From Bacteroidota bacterium (GTDB lineage Bacteria; Bacteroidota; Bacteroidia; AKYH767-A; OLB10), in the NCBI GenBank assembly GCA_025352785.1, contig JANXSD010000112.1, positions 1-59,191 on the forward strand: a DNA stretch of 59,191 nucleotides, read 5' to 3'. Under the pieces are notes generated by a model that worked only from the letters and a program-made list of their open reading frames with translations, was not told the origin of the DNA and did not search any database. Shown piece after piece: positions 35,549 to 44,920 of the stretch. The position numbers and the translations under genes are program-made. Every line of letters starts with the position of its first letter. The stretch's first letter is position 1.

Positions 35549-36268
35549 ATGGAATTCAAAAACCCAGGTGCAGTAATTGAAAACAGCATTAGAATGAAAT
35601 TAATGGACGATTTCTTCAATAATTTCGGTCATGCAGAAGTATTACTCGACCTTGGGTGCGGTGCAAGACCCTATTATGAATGTTATGCCCCTCATTTTGA
35701 TCGTACTATTGGAGCCGATCTGGCAGATTCACCTTTCCCTAAAAAACAAATAGATATATATTGCTTCGCAACGAATGTTCCTTTACCTGACGAAAGTGTA
35801 GATGTAATCTTATGTACTGAAGTGCTTCAAGATATCGTTGAACCCAATGATTTAATTAAAGAGGTTATGCGATTATTAAAACCCAACGGAATCTTAGTGT
35901 TAACGGTTCCCTTTCTCGTTCCTATTGCGGATGGAATTTATGATCATAACAGATTTACTATTTACGGATTAAAATATCAGTTGACGAAAGGGGGATTTAC
36001 TGTTCAAGAATTAATACCTGTTTCAGATACTTTTGGTGTTGCGATAACTCTTTCAGTAAAACCGATACTCAAACTTTGGAATATCATCTCGAAAGCACTA
36101 CACTTAAAGCTAATTTATAAATGGTATAATCCGTTATTATTTATAACAGTAATATTCCCGCAATTAATTTACTTAGCAACGAAACAGCTACCTTTATTTA
36201 AACAATTATACAAGCGTTTTAACTATGGTCCAATTGGATATGTAAGCATCTCTAAGAAATTAAAATAA
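35549..36268 (+). CDS. Class I SAM-dependent methyltransferase
   Basis: A 239-residue Methyltransf_11-type enzyme. Motif I is VLLDLGCGARPYYECYAPHFD, followed by TIGADLADSPFP, LPDESVDVILCTEVLQDIVEP and LLKPNGILVLTVPFLVPIADG. The C-terminal 60 residues contain a hydrophobic helix (YNPLLFITVIFPQLIYLATKQL) that may associate with the membrane where lipid-linked substrates reside. It overlaps the next glycosyltransferase by one base. The acceptor is unknown. Confidence 0.87.
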   Translation: MEFKNPGAVIENSIRMKLMDDFFNNFGHAEVLLDLGCGARPYYECYAPHFDRTIGADLADSPFPKKQIDIYCFATNVPLPDESVDVILCTEVLQDIVEPNDLIKEVMRLLKPNGILVLTVPFLVPIADGIYDHNRFTIYGLKYQLTKGGFTVQELIPVSDTFGVAITLSVKPILKLWNIISKALHLKLIYKWYNPLLFITVIFPQLIYLATKQLPLFKQLYKRFNYGPIGYVSISKKLK

Positions 36269-37374
36269 TGTCAAGAATTAAAGTATTGCATATTTTATGG
36301 TCAGCATCGATGGGTGGAATTGGTCGCGTAGTTATTAACTTATGCAATGCTCAATTAAGAAATGATCATCTTACAATTGGTGTTTTAATAGCGAAATCAG
36401 AAGGAGAATTATTACCACAATTAAAAACTCTTGGAATTAAAATTCATGAGTCAGGATTTATAAAGGGCAATGATAACAGAAAAGATGTACTATTAAATTG
36501 CAAAAAAACCTTTGAAGAATATGACCTACTTCACTTTCATTCTTTCAATCCTTCTTTAGCTAAACTTGCGGTAAAAAGTAAGAAAAAAATAATTTATACA
36601 GAACATGGGAATTTCGCTTTTGGAAGAGAGATGACCATAAAAGATTATATTGTTCGGTATTTTCAACAAAATTTCTTGAATAAGCAAGTGAATTTTATCA
36701 CCTTCAATTCTGAATTTTCAAAAAACACCTCGTTAAAAAGATTTGGATTAAAGAGTGTAAAAAATAAAGTTGTATATAATGGTTGTGCCGATTTGAAAAT
36801 ATCATTAAGCAATAATAATTTCAAACGTACGAAGGATGAAATTTTAATCACAACTATTGGAAGATTAGCAAGTGTTAAAAGAATTGATAGATTACTTCAT
36901 GCATATTCACTTTTTAATCGCAACAATTCCAGACTTATTATCGTTGGTGACGGCCCGCTAAAAGAAGAACTAAAAAATATTTCTAGAGAAAAAGGTATTT
37001 CTAATGATACCATCTTTACGGGGATAATGGATTCACAATCTATACTTCAAATTTCCGATATTTGTGTGTTTCCATCACAAAATGAAGCTTTTGGATTGGT
37101 TGCCATTGAAGCATATCAACAAGGAAAGCCAGTGGTCGTATTCAATGATGGTGGCGGACTTCCCGAATTAGTAAATCAAGTAGAACCTGAATTAATAGTT
37201 AAGTCGGAAAGTGAATTAGCATTATTACTTGATAAAATGGTAAAAGAAATTCAGTTATTTAATACAGAAGAAAAAATTCAGTTGAGAAAAACTTTTGCAG
37301 TAAGATTTAGTATCGATAAAATGGAGTCGGAATTATACAGTATTTACAACGAGGTAGTCGATGTGCGGAATTAA
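36268..37374 (+). CDS. Glycosyltransferase family 4 protein
   Basis: A 368-residue GT-B enzyme. The Gly-rich opening LWSASMGGIGRVVINLCNA, donor-binding TIGRLASVKRIDRLLHAY, IIVGDGPLKEELKN and the EX7E box PSQNEAFGLVAIEAYQQGKPVV (Glu...Glu) are intact, so it is probably an active retaining transferase. Sugar specificity is unknown. It overlaps asnB by 14 bases. Confidence 0.92.
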   Translation: MSRIKVLHILWSASMGGIGRVVINLCNAQLRNDHLTIGVLIAKSEGELLPQLKTLGIKIHESGFIKGNDNRKDVLLNCKKTFEEYDLLHFHSFNPSLAKLAVKSKKKIIYTEHGNFAFGREMTIKDYIVRYFQQNFLNKQVNFITFNSEFSKNTSLKRFGLKSVKNKVVYNGCADLKISLSNNNFKRTKDEILITTIGRLASVKRIDRLLHAYSLFNRNNSRLIIVGDGPLKEELKNISREKGISNDTIFTGIMDSQSILQISDICVFPSQNEAFGLVAIEAYQQGKPVVVFNDGGGLPELVNQVEPELIVKSESELALLLDKMVKEIQLFNTEEKIQLRKTFAVRFSIDKMESELYSIYNEVVDVRN

Positions 37375-39265
37375 CGGTTTATTTATACTTAATGGAAGAA
37401 TGCCTGCTGATGGAAATGAACTCATCAGTAAAATGAATTATTGTATTCGTCACCGTGGACCTGATGATACTGGGATTTGGTCAGATGCAGAACGAGGAAT
37501 TTTCCTTGGTCATCAACGATTAAGTATCATCGATCTATCATCTACGGGTCATCAACCAATGCTAGATGAAAGAGGAAATGCAATCGTTTTTAATGGCGAA
37601 ATTTATAATTATAAATCCCTAAAGTCAGAATTAAAGGAGTATCATTTTAAATCTGGAAGTGATACAGAAGTTTTATTAAACTCCTATGCAAAAAAGGGAC
37701 ATGCTACGCTCACAGATTTAAATGGAATGTTTTCATTTTCATTTTGGAATAAAGAAAAAGAAGAATTACAATTAGCAAAAGATCGCGCAGGTAAAAAACC
37801 ACTTTACTACACTACGATGAATGGTATCTTTGCTTTTTCTTCGGAAGTGAAATCTTTGCTTACATTACCTTGGATAAAAGCAAAATTGGATGACGAGGCA
37901 CTATATCATTTTCTCACTTTCAATCAACTGAGTGCCCCTCAAACTATGTTTGCTGGAATTAATAAACTTGAACCAGGATATTTACTCACGGTAAATAGAA
38001 CTGGAATTAAAGAACACCGAAAATATTGGGATGTACAATACTCTGATTATCGACAACTAAACGAAAGTCAATTGAGTGATAAAGTATTTGATGAGCTAAC
38101 AAAAGCTGTTGATTATAGAATGGTATCCGATGTACCAGTAGGTGCATTTCTAAGCGGTGGTGTTGATTCAAGTGCAGTTGTTGCATTGATGCGAGCAAAA
38201 AGTACATCTACCATCAAAACATATTCAGTAGGATTTGAAGGTCAGCCAGATTATGATGAAAGAATTTATGCGCAACAAATTTCAAAAAAATTTAATACCG
38301 AACATTTTGAAAAAATTGTAAGCCCGAATGATATAGCAGAGTTTCTACCAAGAATAGTCGATATTTTTGATGAGCCTATGGCCGACTCTACTTGCATACC
38401 CATATATTTCATCTCACAATTAGCAAAACAAAATGGCACTATCGTAGTTCAAACTGGTGATGGTGCTGATGAACTTTTTGCAGGTTACCGCGGTTGGATG
38501 AAATACGAAAAGCTATACCCTTGGTATCATCGTTATCAATTACTACCGTCTTTTATAAAAAGAGGTATTGCCTCACTTGCAAGTGCTGAACAAAATGAAT
38601 CGGTCAATGCTGAAATATTACAAAGAGCTGCTCATGATCAAGAATTTTTTTGGGGTGGAGCAAAATCTTTTAAAGAACATACGAAACGAAGTTTCTTAAC
38701 GAATGAATGGTCATTAAAATTAAAAAATACCGACTCCTATTCAATCATTAAAAAGGTAAGAACGCAATTTAGTGAATTACAAAAAGAAAATTCATGGCTT
38801 GGTGATTTAGACTGGATGTGTTATCTTGGATTTAAACAACAAATCCCTTGGAAATACCTCTACCGTATGGATCGTATAGGAATGAGTCATGGTATTGAAA
38901 TTAGAAATCCATTTTTAGATTACCACATGGTAAACTTAGCGCTATCTATTCCATCAAAATTTAAAATTGAAAAAGGAGAACCAAAATATATTCTTAAGAA
39001 ATCGTTAGAACGTATTCTTCCAAACGAAATATTGTACAGAAAAAAAATGGGTTTTTGTGTTCCATTACGTGAATGGTCAGGTGATATCATGCTCGAATAT
39101 GTAGAAAGTAATTTACATGAATTTTGTAGTAACACTGGGATCTTTAATGAATCTGGCTTACGAAAAAATATCGAAGAGATTAGAAAAGGAAATACGCAAT
39201 ACGCCAATAACTTATGGACAATCTATTTCCTTATTGCCTGGTTTAAGAAATGGATGTCTGCATAA
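37361..39265 (+). CDS. asnB: Asparagine synthase-type amidotransferase (glutamine-hydrolysing)
   Basis: A 634-residue two-domain enzyme. The N-terminal Ntn glutaminase starts directly with Met-Cys2 (MCGINGLF, Cys2 nucleophile) and has RHRGPDDTG, GHQRLSIIDLS, FNGEIYNY and SGSDTEVLL. The synthetase domain has the PP-loop FLSGGVDSSAVVAL, SVGFEGQPDYDER and QTGDGADELFAGYRGW. In housekeeping contexts it makes asparagine; inside a polysaccharide operon such enzymes are thought to amidate a uronic acid or other carboxylate on the glycan. The 14-base overlap with the upstream glycosyltransferase supports that role (inference). Confidence 0.9.
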   Translation: MCGINGLFILNGRMPADGNELISKMNYCIRHRGPDDTGIWSDAERGIFLGHQRLSIIDLSSTGHQPMLDERGNAIVFNGEIYNYKSLKSELKEYHFKSGSDTEVLLNSYAKKGHATLTDLNGMFSFSFWNKEKEELQLAKDRAGKKPLYYTTMNGIFAFSSEVKSLLTLPWIKAKLDDEALYHFLTFNQLSAPQTMFAGINKLEPGYLLTVNRTGIKEHRKYWDVQYSDYRQLNESQLSDKVFDELTKAVDYRMVSDVPVGAFLSGGVDSSAVVALMRAKSTSTIKTYSVGFEGQPDYDERIYAQQISKKFNTEHFEKIVSPNDIAEFLPRIVDIFDEPMADSTCIPIYFISQLAKQNGTIVVQTGDGADELFAGYRGWMKYEKLYPWYHRYQLLPSFIKRGIASLASAEQNESVNAEILQRAAHDQEFFWGGAKSFKEHTKRSFLTNEWSLKLKNTDSYSIIKKVRTQFSELQKENSWLGDLDWMCYLGFKQQIPWKYLYRMDRIGMSHGIEIRNPFLDYHMVNLALSIPSKFKIEKGEPKYILKKSLERILPNEILYRKKMGFCVPLREWSGDIMLEYVESNLHEFCSNTGIFNESGLRKNIEEIRKGNTQYANNLWTIYFLIAWFKKWMSA

Positions 39266-39266
39266 A

Positions 39267-40403
39267 ATGAAAAAAATACTGCTGATAACTAATATTCCCA
39301 ATCCTTATAGGGTTCCATTATTCAATGTTTTGAATGAACAAATGAAGAAAGAGCAGTTACAATTAAAAGTAGTATTTGCCTCAGCAGGATACAGTAGGAG
39401 ATATTTTAAATTATCATCAAACGAATTTAACTTTGAACATGTTATTCTTAATGGCGCCACAATAAGTTCATCAAAAGATTCTGAGAAGACGTATTTTTTA
39501 TATAAAGGACTCTGGACCTTATTGCGAAAAGAAAAACCAAATAAAATAATAGTATCAGGATTTTCTTCTGCAACAATGATGGTATTTATTTGGCGAATAT
39601 TTACTGGAACAAAATATATTATTTGGTCAGGATCTATAGAAAAAGAAAATAGAAATTCTAATATCTTACGTACACTTCAACGAAAATTATTATGTTCATT
39701 TGCCAGTGCCTTTGTGGTTTATGGTTCGAAAGCAAAAAAATACCTTCAGATAAACGGAGTATCAGAAAACAAAATCACTATTGCCATCAATACTGTTGAT
39801 ACTGATTTTTTTCGTTCTGAAACTTTAAAATTAAGAAATGAAAATATAAAAATAAATAAGCCAATAACTTTTACATATCTAGGTTATTTGGTGCCAAGAA
39901 AAAATGTGTTGCTTTTACTCGAAACGATTAATATAGTTTCAAAAAGTAGAGCAAACTTCCAACTTGATATTATTGGAGAAGGCTCAGCCAAAGCTGAACT
40001 TGAGAAATATGTTTCAGAAAATAATCTTACTTCCATCGTAAAGTTTCACGGTTTTAAACAAAAAGAGGAAATACCTGCTTTCTTTGCAAAAAGTAATGCT
40101 CTTTTATTCCAAACAGATTTCGACATTTGGGGACTAGTATTAAATGAAGCTATGGCAGCGGGAGTACCCTGTCTATCTTCTACAAATGCGGGTGCCACGT
40201 ACGATCTCATTCAAAATGGGATCAACGGTTTTTGTGTTGATTTTAAGGATAAAAACGATATTGCTGCAAAGATGATCAGTATCATTGACCATCCAGAATT
40301 GGTTGAGAAAATGGGGGAACAAGCTGAGGAGTTTATACGTACAAATGCCAATCTAATAACATCAGCAAAAGGATTTATCAATGCCATGAAATTGGCAGAA
40401 TAA
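39267..40403 (+). CDS. Glycosyltransferase family 4 protein
   Basis: A 378-residue GT-B enzyme. It opens with KKILLITNIPNPYRVPLFNVL, continues with TFTYLGYLVPRKNVLLLLETI and DIIGEGSAKAELEKY, and ends with the EX7E-type FQTDFDIWGLVLNEAMAAGVPCL. The ATG at 39267 is 2 bases after the asnB stop. The long frame reaching back to 39117 overlaps asnB and is not used. Sugar specificity is unknown. Confidence 0.9.
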   Translation: MKKILLITNIPNPYRVPLFNVLNEQMKKEQLQLKVVFASAGYSRRYFKLSSNEFNFEHVILNGATISSSKDSEKTYFLYKGLWTLLRKEKPNKIIVSGFSSATMMVFIWRIFTGTKYIIWSGSIEKENRNSNILRTLQRKLLCSFASAFVVYGSKAKKYLQINGVSENKITIAINTVDTDFFRSETLKLRNENIKINKPITFTYLGYLVPRKNVLLLLETINIVSKSRANFQLDIIGEGSAKAELEKYVSENNLTSIVKFHGFKQKEEIPAFFAKSNALLFQTDFDIWGLVLNEAMAAGVPCLSSTNAGATYDLIQNGINGFCVDFKDKNDIAAKMISIIDHPELVEKMGEQAEEFIRTNANLITSAKGFINAMKLAE

Positions 40404-40409
40404 AATAAT

Positions 40410-41684
40410 ATGAAAATTAAAGATTGGGTTAAATGGTACAAGAGTTTACACATATCACGAAAGTGGTTTGTAATTCTAGTATTATTACGCCCAATAATCG
40501 ATAGTTTTTATGGATTAAAAGAAGCATCTGCATTAGCAAGCCCATTATACATCGTTGGTGTTTTAACCCCACTATTAGTAGTTGGCAGTTTCTTTTCGCA
40601 TAAATTTCCTAGAAAAAATAAAACATTTCAAGATATACCAATGTCTATTTGGGCAATCTTTGTAGCATTTAATTGTTTAATATTTTACTTTATTGATATC
40701 TCAATTGTCGCATTTGGTGACTTAATAAAATATTGCACTCCCTTTATACTCTATTTCTATTGCCGAAGGTTTGTTCAATCACGGCAAGATATGCTTGGTC
40801 TTATAACAGCATTTATGTTTGCTTGTGCTTACCCATTTTTTATGCTACTTTATGAATCAATTATCAATCCAATTGGTATCGATTACTTAAGTGCAGGTCG
40901 AGGAGGAGGGTCACGTATCAGAGGTGAATATGCAGATATTATGAATTACGCAATTTATCTCGCAGCGTTTTTAATTGCAATGGGATATATGTACTTACGA
41001 TCGATTTATGAAAAAGGAATTAAAATTAAAATAAAACCAATCTATCTTATCATGACATTGGTTTTCGTTTTATATGGCTTAACAAGAATTAAACATGTAT
41101 CAACTTGGGCTGTTGCGATATTCTGCTTTGTTCTTTTTATGCTTCACAACTTAAAAAATGTCAAAGGAATAGCAATGGTATTTGCATTAATGATTGTGAT
41201 CCTACCATTTTTTGCTGAAGATATTTACATCGCAGAAATTCAACCATTAATTAATAAAGAAATTTTAGTAGCAAAAGGTGAACGTGATTCCCAACAAGCA
41301 TTAAATGGTAGAGTGAATAGATGGGAAAAATATATTGAAATATGGGAACAAATGCCTGCTATCAATCACTTTATTGGTGTAACAACTTCGAATTTCCCGG
41401 AAACTGATGCGATGATAAGCGCTGGAATGCATAGCGATTATATTCGTCTTCTTTTTCTTAGTGGATTCATCGGATTAGGATTCTATCTGCTATCGATCTT
41501 TTTCATTGCGTCAAATTATTTTGAATTACGTATACCCGAAAAATTTCTATTAGCCGCAAGTGTTAGCGCACTTGTATTATGGTCGGTAAGTACTATCCCC
41601 ACTTTGTATGCACCTCTACTCTACTTTACTTATCCAATTTTTTCATACGCATTACTACCGAAAGAAAGACAATACATCAATTAA
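40410..41684 (+). CDS. wzy: O-antigen ligase/polymerase-family membrane protein (Wzy-like)
   Basis: A 424-residue integral membrane protein with about ten hydrophobic helices and a central periplasmic loop (about residues 265-325, AEIQPLINKEILVAKGERDSQ...). Near the end is the Wzy_C/WaaL-type motif HSDYIRLLFLSGFIGLGFYLL, and ALNGRVNRWEKYIEIW precedes it as in polymerases. In a Wzx/Wzy-dependent operon it is the natural polymerase, joining repeat units at the periplasmic face. A ligase role cannot be excluded from sequence alone. It overlaps the next gene by one base. Confidence 0.8.
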   Translation: MKIKDWVKWYKSLHISRKWFVILVLLRPIIDSFYGLKEASALASPLYIVGVLTPLLVVGSFFSHKFPRKNKTFQDIPMSIWAIFVAFNCLIFYFIDISIVAFGDLIKYCTPFILYFYCRRFVQSRQDMLGLITAFMFACAYPFFMLLYESIINPIGIDYLSAGRGGGSRIRGEYADIMNYAIYLAAFLIAMGYMYLRSIYEKGIKIKIKPIYLIMTLVFVLYGLTRIKHVSTWAVAIFCFVLFMLHNLKNVKGIAMVFALMIVILPFFAEDIYIAEIQPLINKEILVAKGERDSQQALNGRVNRWEKYIEIWEQMPAINHFIGVTTSNFPETDAMISAGMHSDYIRLLFLSGFIGLGFYLLSIFFIASNYFELRIPEKFLLAASVSALVLWSVSTIPTLYAPLLYFTYPIFSYALLPKERQYIN

Positions 41685-42784
41685 TGAAGCGTAAAGTTAT
41701 TCTTATTTTAGGTAAAGTCCCACCACCGTACATGGGACCTTCTATCGCCACTGAGATACTGCTGAAATCAGGCTTGCAAGAACATTATGAATTAATTCAT
41801 GTAGATACAAAAGTAAATGCTGATTTAAAAGATATAGGTAAATGGAGTTTTGATAAAATAAAAAATTATTATCACATTTGGAAAGGGTTAATTGAAAAAA
41901 TTAAAACGCATCAACCAGATTTGGTTTTAATACCAATTAGCCAAAGCACAATTGGATTTATAAAAGATTCAATTTTTATTTTGATTGCAAAGTTTTATAA
42001 ACGGAAGACATTATTACATCTTAGAGGTAGTGATTTTAGAAATTGGTTGTTTAAAACCAACAAATTAAATCAATGGTATGTCCGCTTATGTTTGAATACG
42101 ACTAATGGAATAATTGTTTTAGGTCAAAACCTGCGACCAATTTTTAAAAATCTATATGAAGAAGATAAAATTTTTGTAGCGCCAAATGGAAGTAATTATA
42201 CTATTCCACCAAGAACAAGAGAAAGCAATATCGTCCGAATACTTTATCTTGGAAATCTTCAATCATCAAAAGGAATTGAAGATGTAATTGATGCGATTGT
42301 ACTATTACAAAAATCACATGCCAATAAATTTGAATTGGAAGTTATTGGAGGTTGGCGAAAAGAAAATATAAAACAAAAGTGTTTAAGAATTATTGATGAT
42401 AGCAAATTGCCAGTTCACTTTACACCTCCTGAATTAAGTAAAAATAAATTGCAAGAATTAAGTAATGCTGATATCTTCGTATTTCCTCCCAGAGAACCGG
42501 AAGGGCATCCATGGGTAATTATTGAAGCGATGGCTGCCAGTTTACCAATAATAAGCACCAATCAAGGAGCAATAATAGAATCGGTTGAAAATGGCAAAAA
42601 TGGATTTATAGTTGCTTCTGCTAATCCACAAAGTATTGCGGAGAAAATGGCTATTTTTATCGATAACCAAGAATTAAGGCAACGAATGGGCGCTGCAAGT
42701 CGTAAAAGTTATGAAAACAATTTTACGGAAAATGTAATGGTAAAAAATCTATCAAGAATATTTAATATTGTAATATCACAATAA
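41684..42784 (+). CDS. Glycosyltransferase family 4 protein
   Basis: A 366-residue GT-B enzyme. N-terminal VILILGKVPPPYMGPSIATEILL carries the Gly-rich acceptor-loop region. The donor half has RILYLGNLQSSKGIEDVIDAI, LEVIGGWRKENI and the EX7E box PREPEGHPWVIIEAMAASLPII. The ATG at 41684 overlaps the wzy stop by one base; the longer frame starting at 41579 is an out-of-gene extension. Donor and acceptor are unknown. Confidence 0.9.
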   Translation: MKRKVILILGKVPPPYMGPSIATEILLKSGLQEHYELIHVDTKVNADLKDIGKWSFDKIKNYYHIWKGLIEKIKTHQPDLVLIPISQSTIGFIKDSIFILIAKFYKRKTLLHLRGSDFRNWLFKTNKLNQWYVRLCLNTTNGIIVLGQNLRPIFKNLYEEDKIFVAPNGSNYTIPPRTRESNIVRILYLGNLQSSKGIEDVIDAIVLLQKSHANKFELEVIGGWRKENIKQKCLRIIDDSKLPVHFTPPELSKNKLQELSNADIFVFPPREPEGHPWVIIEAMAASLPIISTNQGAIIESVENGKNGFIVASANPQSIAEKMAIFIDNQELRQRMGAASRKSYENNFTENVMVKNLSRIFNIVISQ

Positions 42785-42789
42785 TATTT

Positions 42790-44919
42790 ATGCATCAACT
42801 TACACAGAATTTAAAAGATGGAGCCATGCAATTGTTAGAGGTTCCATTTCCTGCTTTAATGCCAGGTCAAATTCTTGTACGTAACCATTTTTCATTGATC
42901 AGTGCAGGCACTGAAGGGAAAACTGTGAAAGATGCTCGATTGGGATATATCGCAAAGGCAAGAGCACGTAGCGAAGAGGTTAAAAAAGTAATTCAATCCG
43001 CAAAAACGAATGGCTGGATGGAGACTTATAAAATGGTGATGAATAAATTAGATGCTCCATCATCATTAGGATACAGTTGTGCGGGTGAAGTAATAGCAAT
43101 AGCAAACGATGTTCGTGGCATTCATTGCGGTGATTTAGTTGCCTGCGGAGGAGGATCAGCAGTACATGCGGAAGTAGTGGCAGTGCCTATTAATTTATGC
43201 GTAAAATTAAATGCTGATACTAATTTACGCCATGCAGCATTTACAACAGTTGGTGCAATTGCATTACAAGGTATTCGTCAAGCGGATGTGCGTTTGGGCG
43301 AAAGTTGTGCCGTTATTGGATTAGGATTAGTTGGTCAACTTACAATTCTTTTACTTAAAGCTTCAGGCATAAAGGTGATCGCAATTGATATTGATCCCAA
43401 TCAAGTTAGTAAAGCAAAAGAGTTAGGCGCTGATCTCGCCATTGATCGTAAAAATGAAAATTTAGATGATCAAGTTTCTTTTCTAACAAATGGATTTGGT
43501 GCAGACGCAATCATCATCACAGCAAGTACTAACTCAAATGATCCAATCGAACTTGCGGGAAAATTAGCACGACAAAAAGGGAAAGTAATTATCGTTGGAT
43601 CTGTACCAACAGGATTTAGTCGTAAAAATTATTATAATAAAGAATTAGATCTTCGTATGTCTTGCTCATATGGCCCTGGCAGATATGATAACGATTACGA
43701 AGAGAAAGGAATTGACTATCCAATCGGTTATATTCGTTGGACAGAAAATCGTAACATGCAAGCTTTCGCAGATCTTGTTAGCAATGGAACGCTCGACTTA
43801 AACAAAATTATTTCGCATGAATTTACTTTTCAGGATGCACCAAAAGCATATCAAATGATTCTCGACAAAACAGAATCGTATTCAGGAATACTTTTGAAAT
43901 ATGAGGTGTCAAAAGAATTAAAAAAACGAGTTCAATTATCCAATCCAACTATATCACCAGCAGAACCAACATTAGCATTTATTGGGGCAGGTTCATTCGC
44001 TCAAAATATGTTACTTCCAAATTTACAAACGAAAGTAAAATTTATAGGAATAAGTACTGCTCGTCCTAATAATGCAAGATATATTGCCGATAAATATCAT
44101 TTTAATTATTGTACTGATAATACAGAAGAGATCTTTAAAGATGAAAAAGTAAATACGGTATTTATCGTTACGCGTCATAATTCACACTTTGAATATGTAT
44201 TGAAGGCTTTGCAAAACCAGAAAAATGTTTTTGTTGAGAAACCACTTTGTATGAATGAATCGGAGTTGGAAGAAATAAAAAATGCTTGGTTATCATCTGG
44301 AAAAATTTTAATGATTGGTTTCAACAGACGATTTGCTCCATTGATTAACAAAATAAAAAGCGCATTAAATAATGATCTTCCGATTGCAATAAATTATCGA
44401 ATCAATGCAGGAATAATTGCTCCTGATCATTGGACACAGGATCCAAAAATTGGTGGCGGAAGAATCATCGGTGAAGTTTGCCACTTCATTGATCTTTGCA
44501 GACATCTTACAGGATCACCTATACGAAGTATATCAGCGACAGCGATGAAATCAGCGGCAAATACAGAAGATACTGTTATCATCCAATTGCAATTTGAGAA
44601 CGGAAGTATCGCTAATATCTCTTATTTTGCCAATGGGAATAAAGAACTTTCAAAAGAATATCTAGAAGTATTTAACTCTGGAACTGTTTCTCAATTAGAT
44701 GATTTCAAAATATTAACTATACATGGTAAAACCAAAAAGATTTATAAGCAATCATCACAAGATAAGGGCCACAAAGCAGAGTTAGACGCATTCATAAATG
44801 CAATTAGCAAAGGAGGACCAGCTCCTATTTCTTTTGAAGAATTATATGAAAGTATGTTCGTTACTTTTAAAGCGATAGAATCTATTCGTAATAACGGATT
44901 GAATATTATTATTTCTTAA
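42790..44919 (+). CDS. Bi-domain oxidoreductase (zinc-type dehydrogenase + Gfo/Idh/MocA)
   Basis: A 709-residue fusion. Residues ~1-370 are a medium-chain dehydrogenase (ISAGTEGKTV, SLGYSCAGEVIAI, Rossmann CAVIGLGLVGQLTILLLKASG, GKVIIVGSVPTGF). Residues ~395-709 are a Gfo/Idh/MocA-type oxidoreductase (AFIGAGSFAQNMLLPNL, FVEKPLCMNESELEEI, GFNRRFAPLI, GGGRIIGEVCHFIDLCRHLTG). This fusion recurs in surface-polysaccharide clusters and presumably oxidises or epimerises a sugar; the substrate is not established. It lies two bases upstream of the toroid gene, suggesting functional coupling. Confidence 0.9.
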   Translation: MHQLTQNLKDGAMQLLEVPFPALMPGQILVRNHFSLISAGTEGKTVKDARLGYIAKARARSEEVKKVIQSAKTNGWMETYKMVMNKLDAPSSLGYSCAGEVIAIANDVRGIHCGDLVACGGGSAVHAEVVAVPINLCVKLNADTNLRHAAFTTVGAIALQGIRQADVRLGESCAVIGLGLVGQLTILLLKASGIKVIAIDIDPNQVSKAKELGADLAIDRKNENLDDQVSFLTNGFGADAIIITASTNSNDPIELAGKLARQKGKVIIVGSVPTGFSRKNYYNKELDLRMSCSYGPGRYDNDYEEKGIDYPIGYIRWTENRNMQAFADLVSNGTLDLNKIISHEFTFQDAPKAYQMILDKTESYSGILLKYEVSKELKKRVQLSNPTISPAEPTLAFIGAGSFAQNMLLPNLQTKVKFIGISTARPNNARYIADKYHFNYCTDNTEEIFKDEKVNTVFIVTRHNSHFEYVLKALQNQKNVFVEKPLCMNESELEEIKNAWLSSGKILMIGFNRRFAPLINKIKSALNNDLPIAINYRINAGIIAPDHWTQDPKIGGGRIIGEVCHFIDLCRHLTGSPIRSISATAMKSAANTEDTVIIQLQFENGSIANISYFANGNKELSKEYLEVFNSGTVSQLDDFKILTIHGKTKKIYKQSSQDKGHKAELDAFINAISKGGPAPISFEELYESMFVTFKAIESIRNNGLNIIIS

Positions 44920-44920
44920 T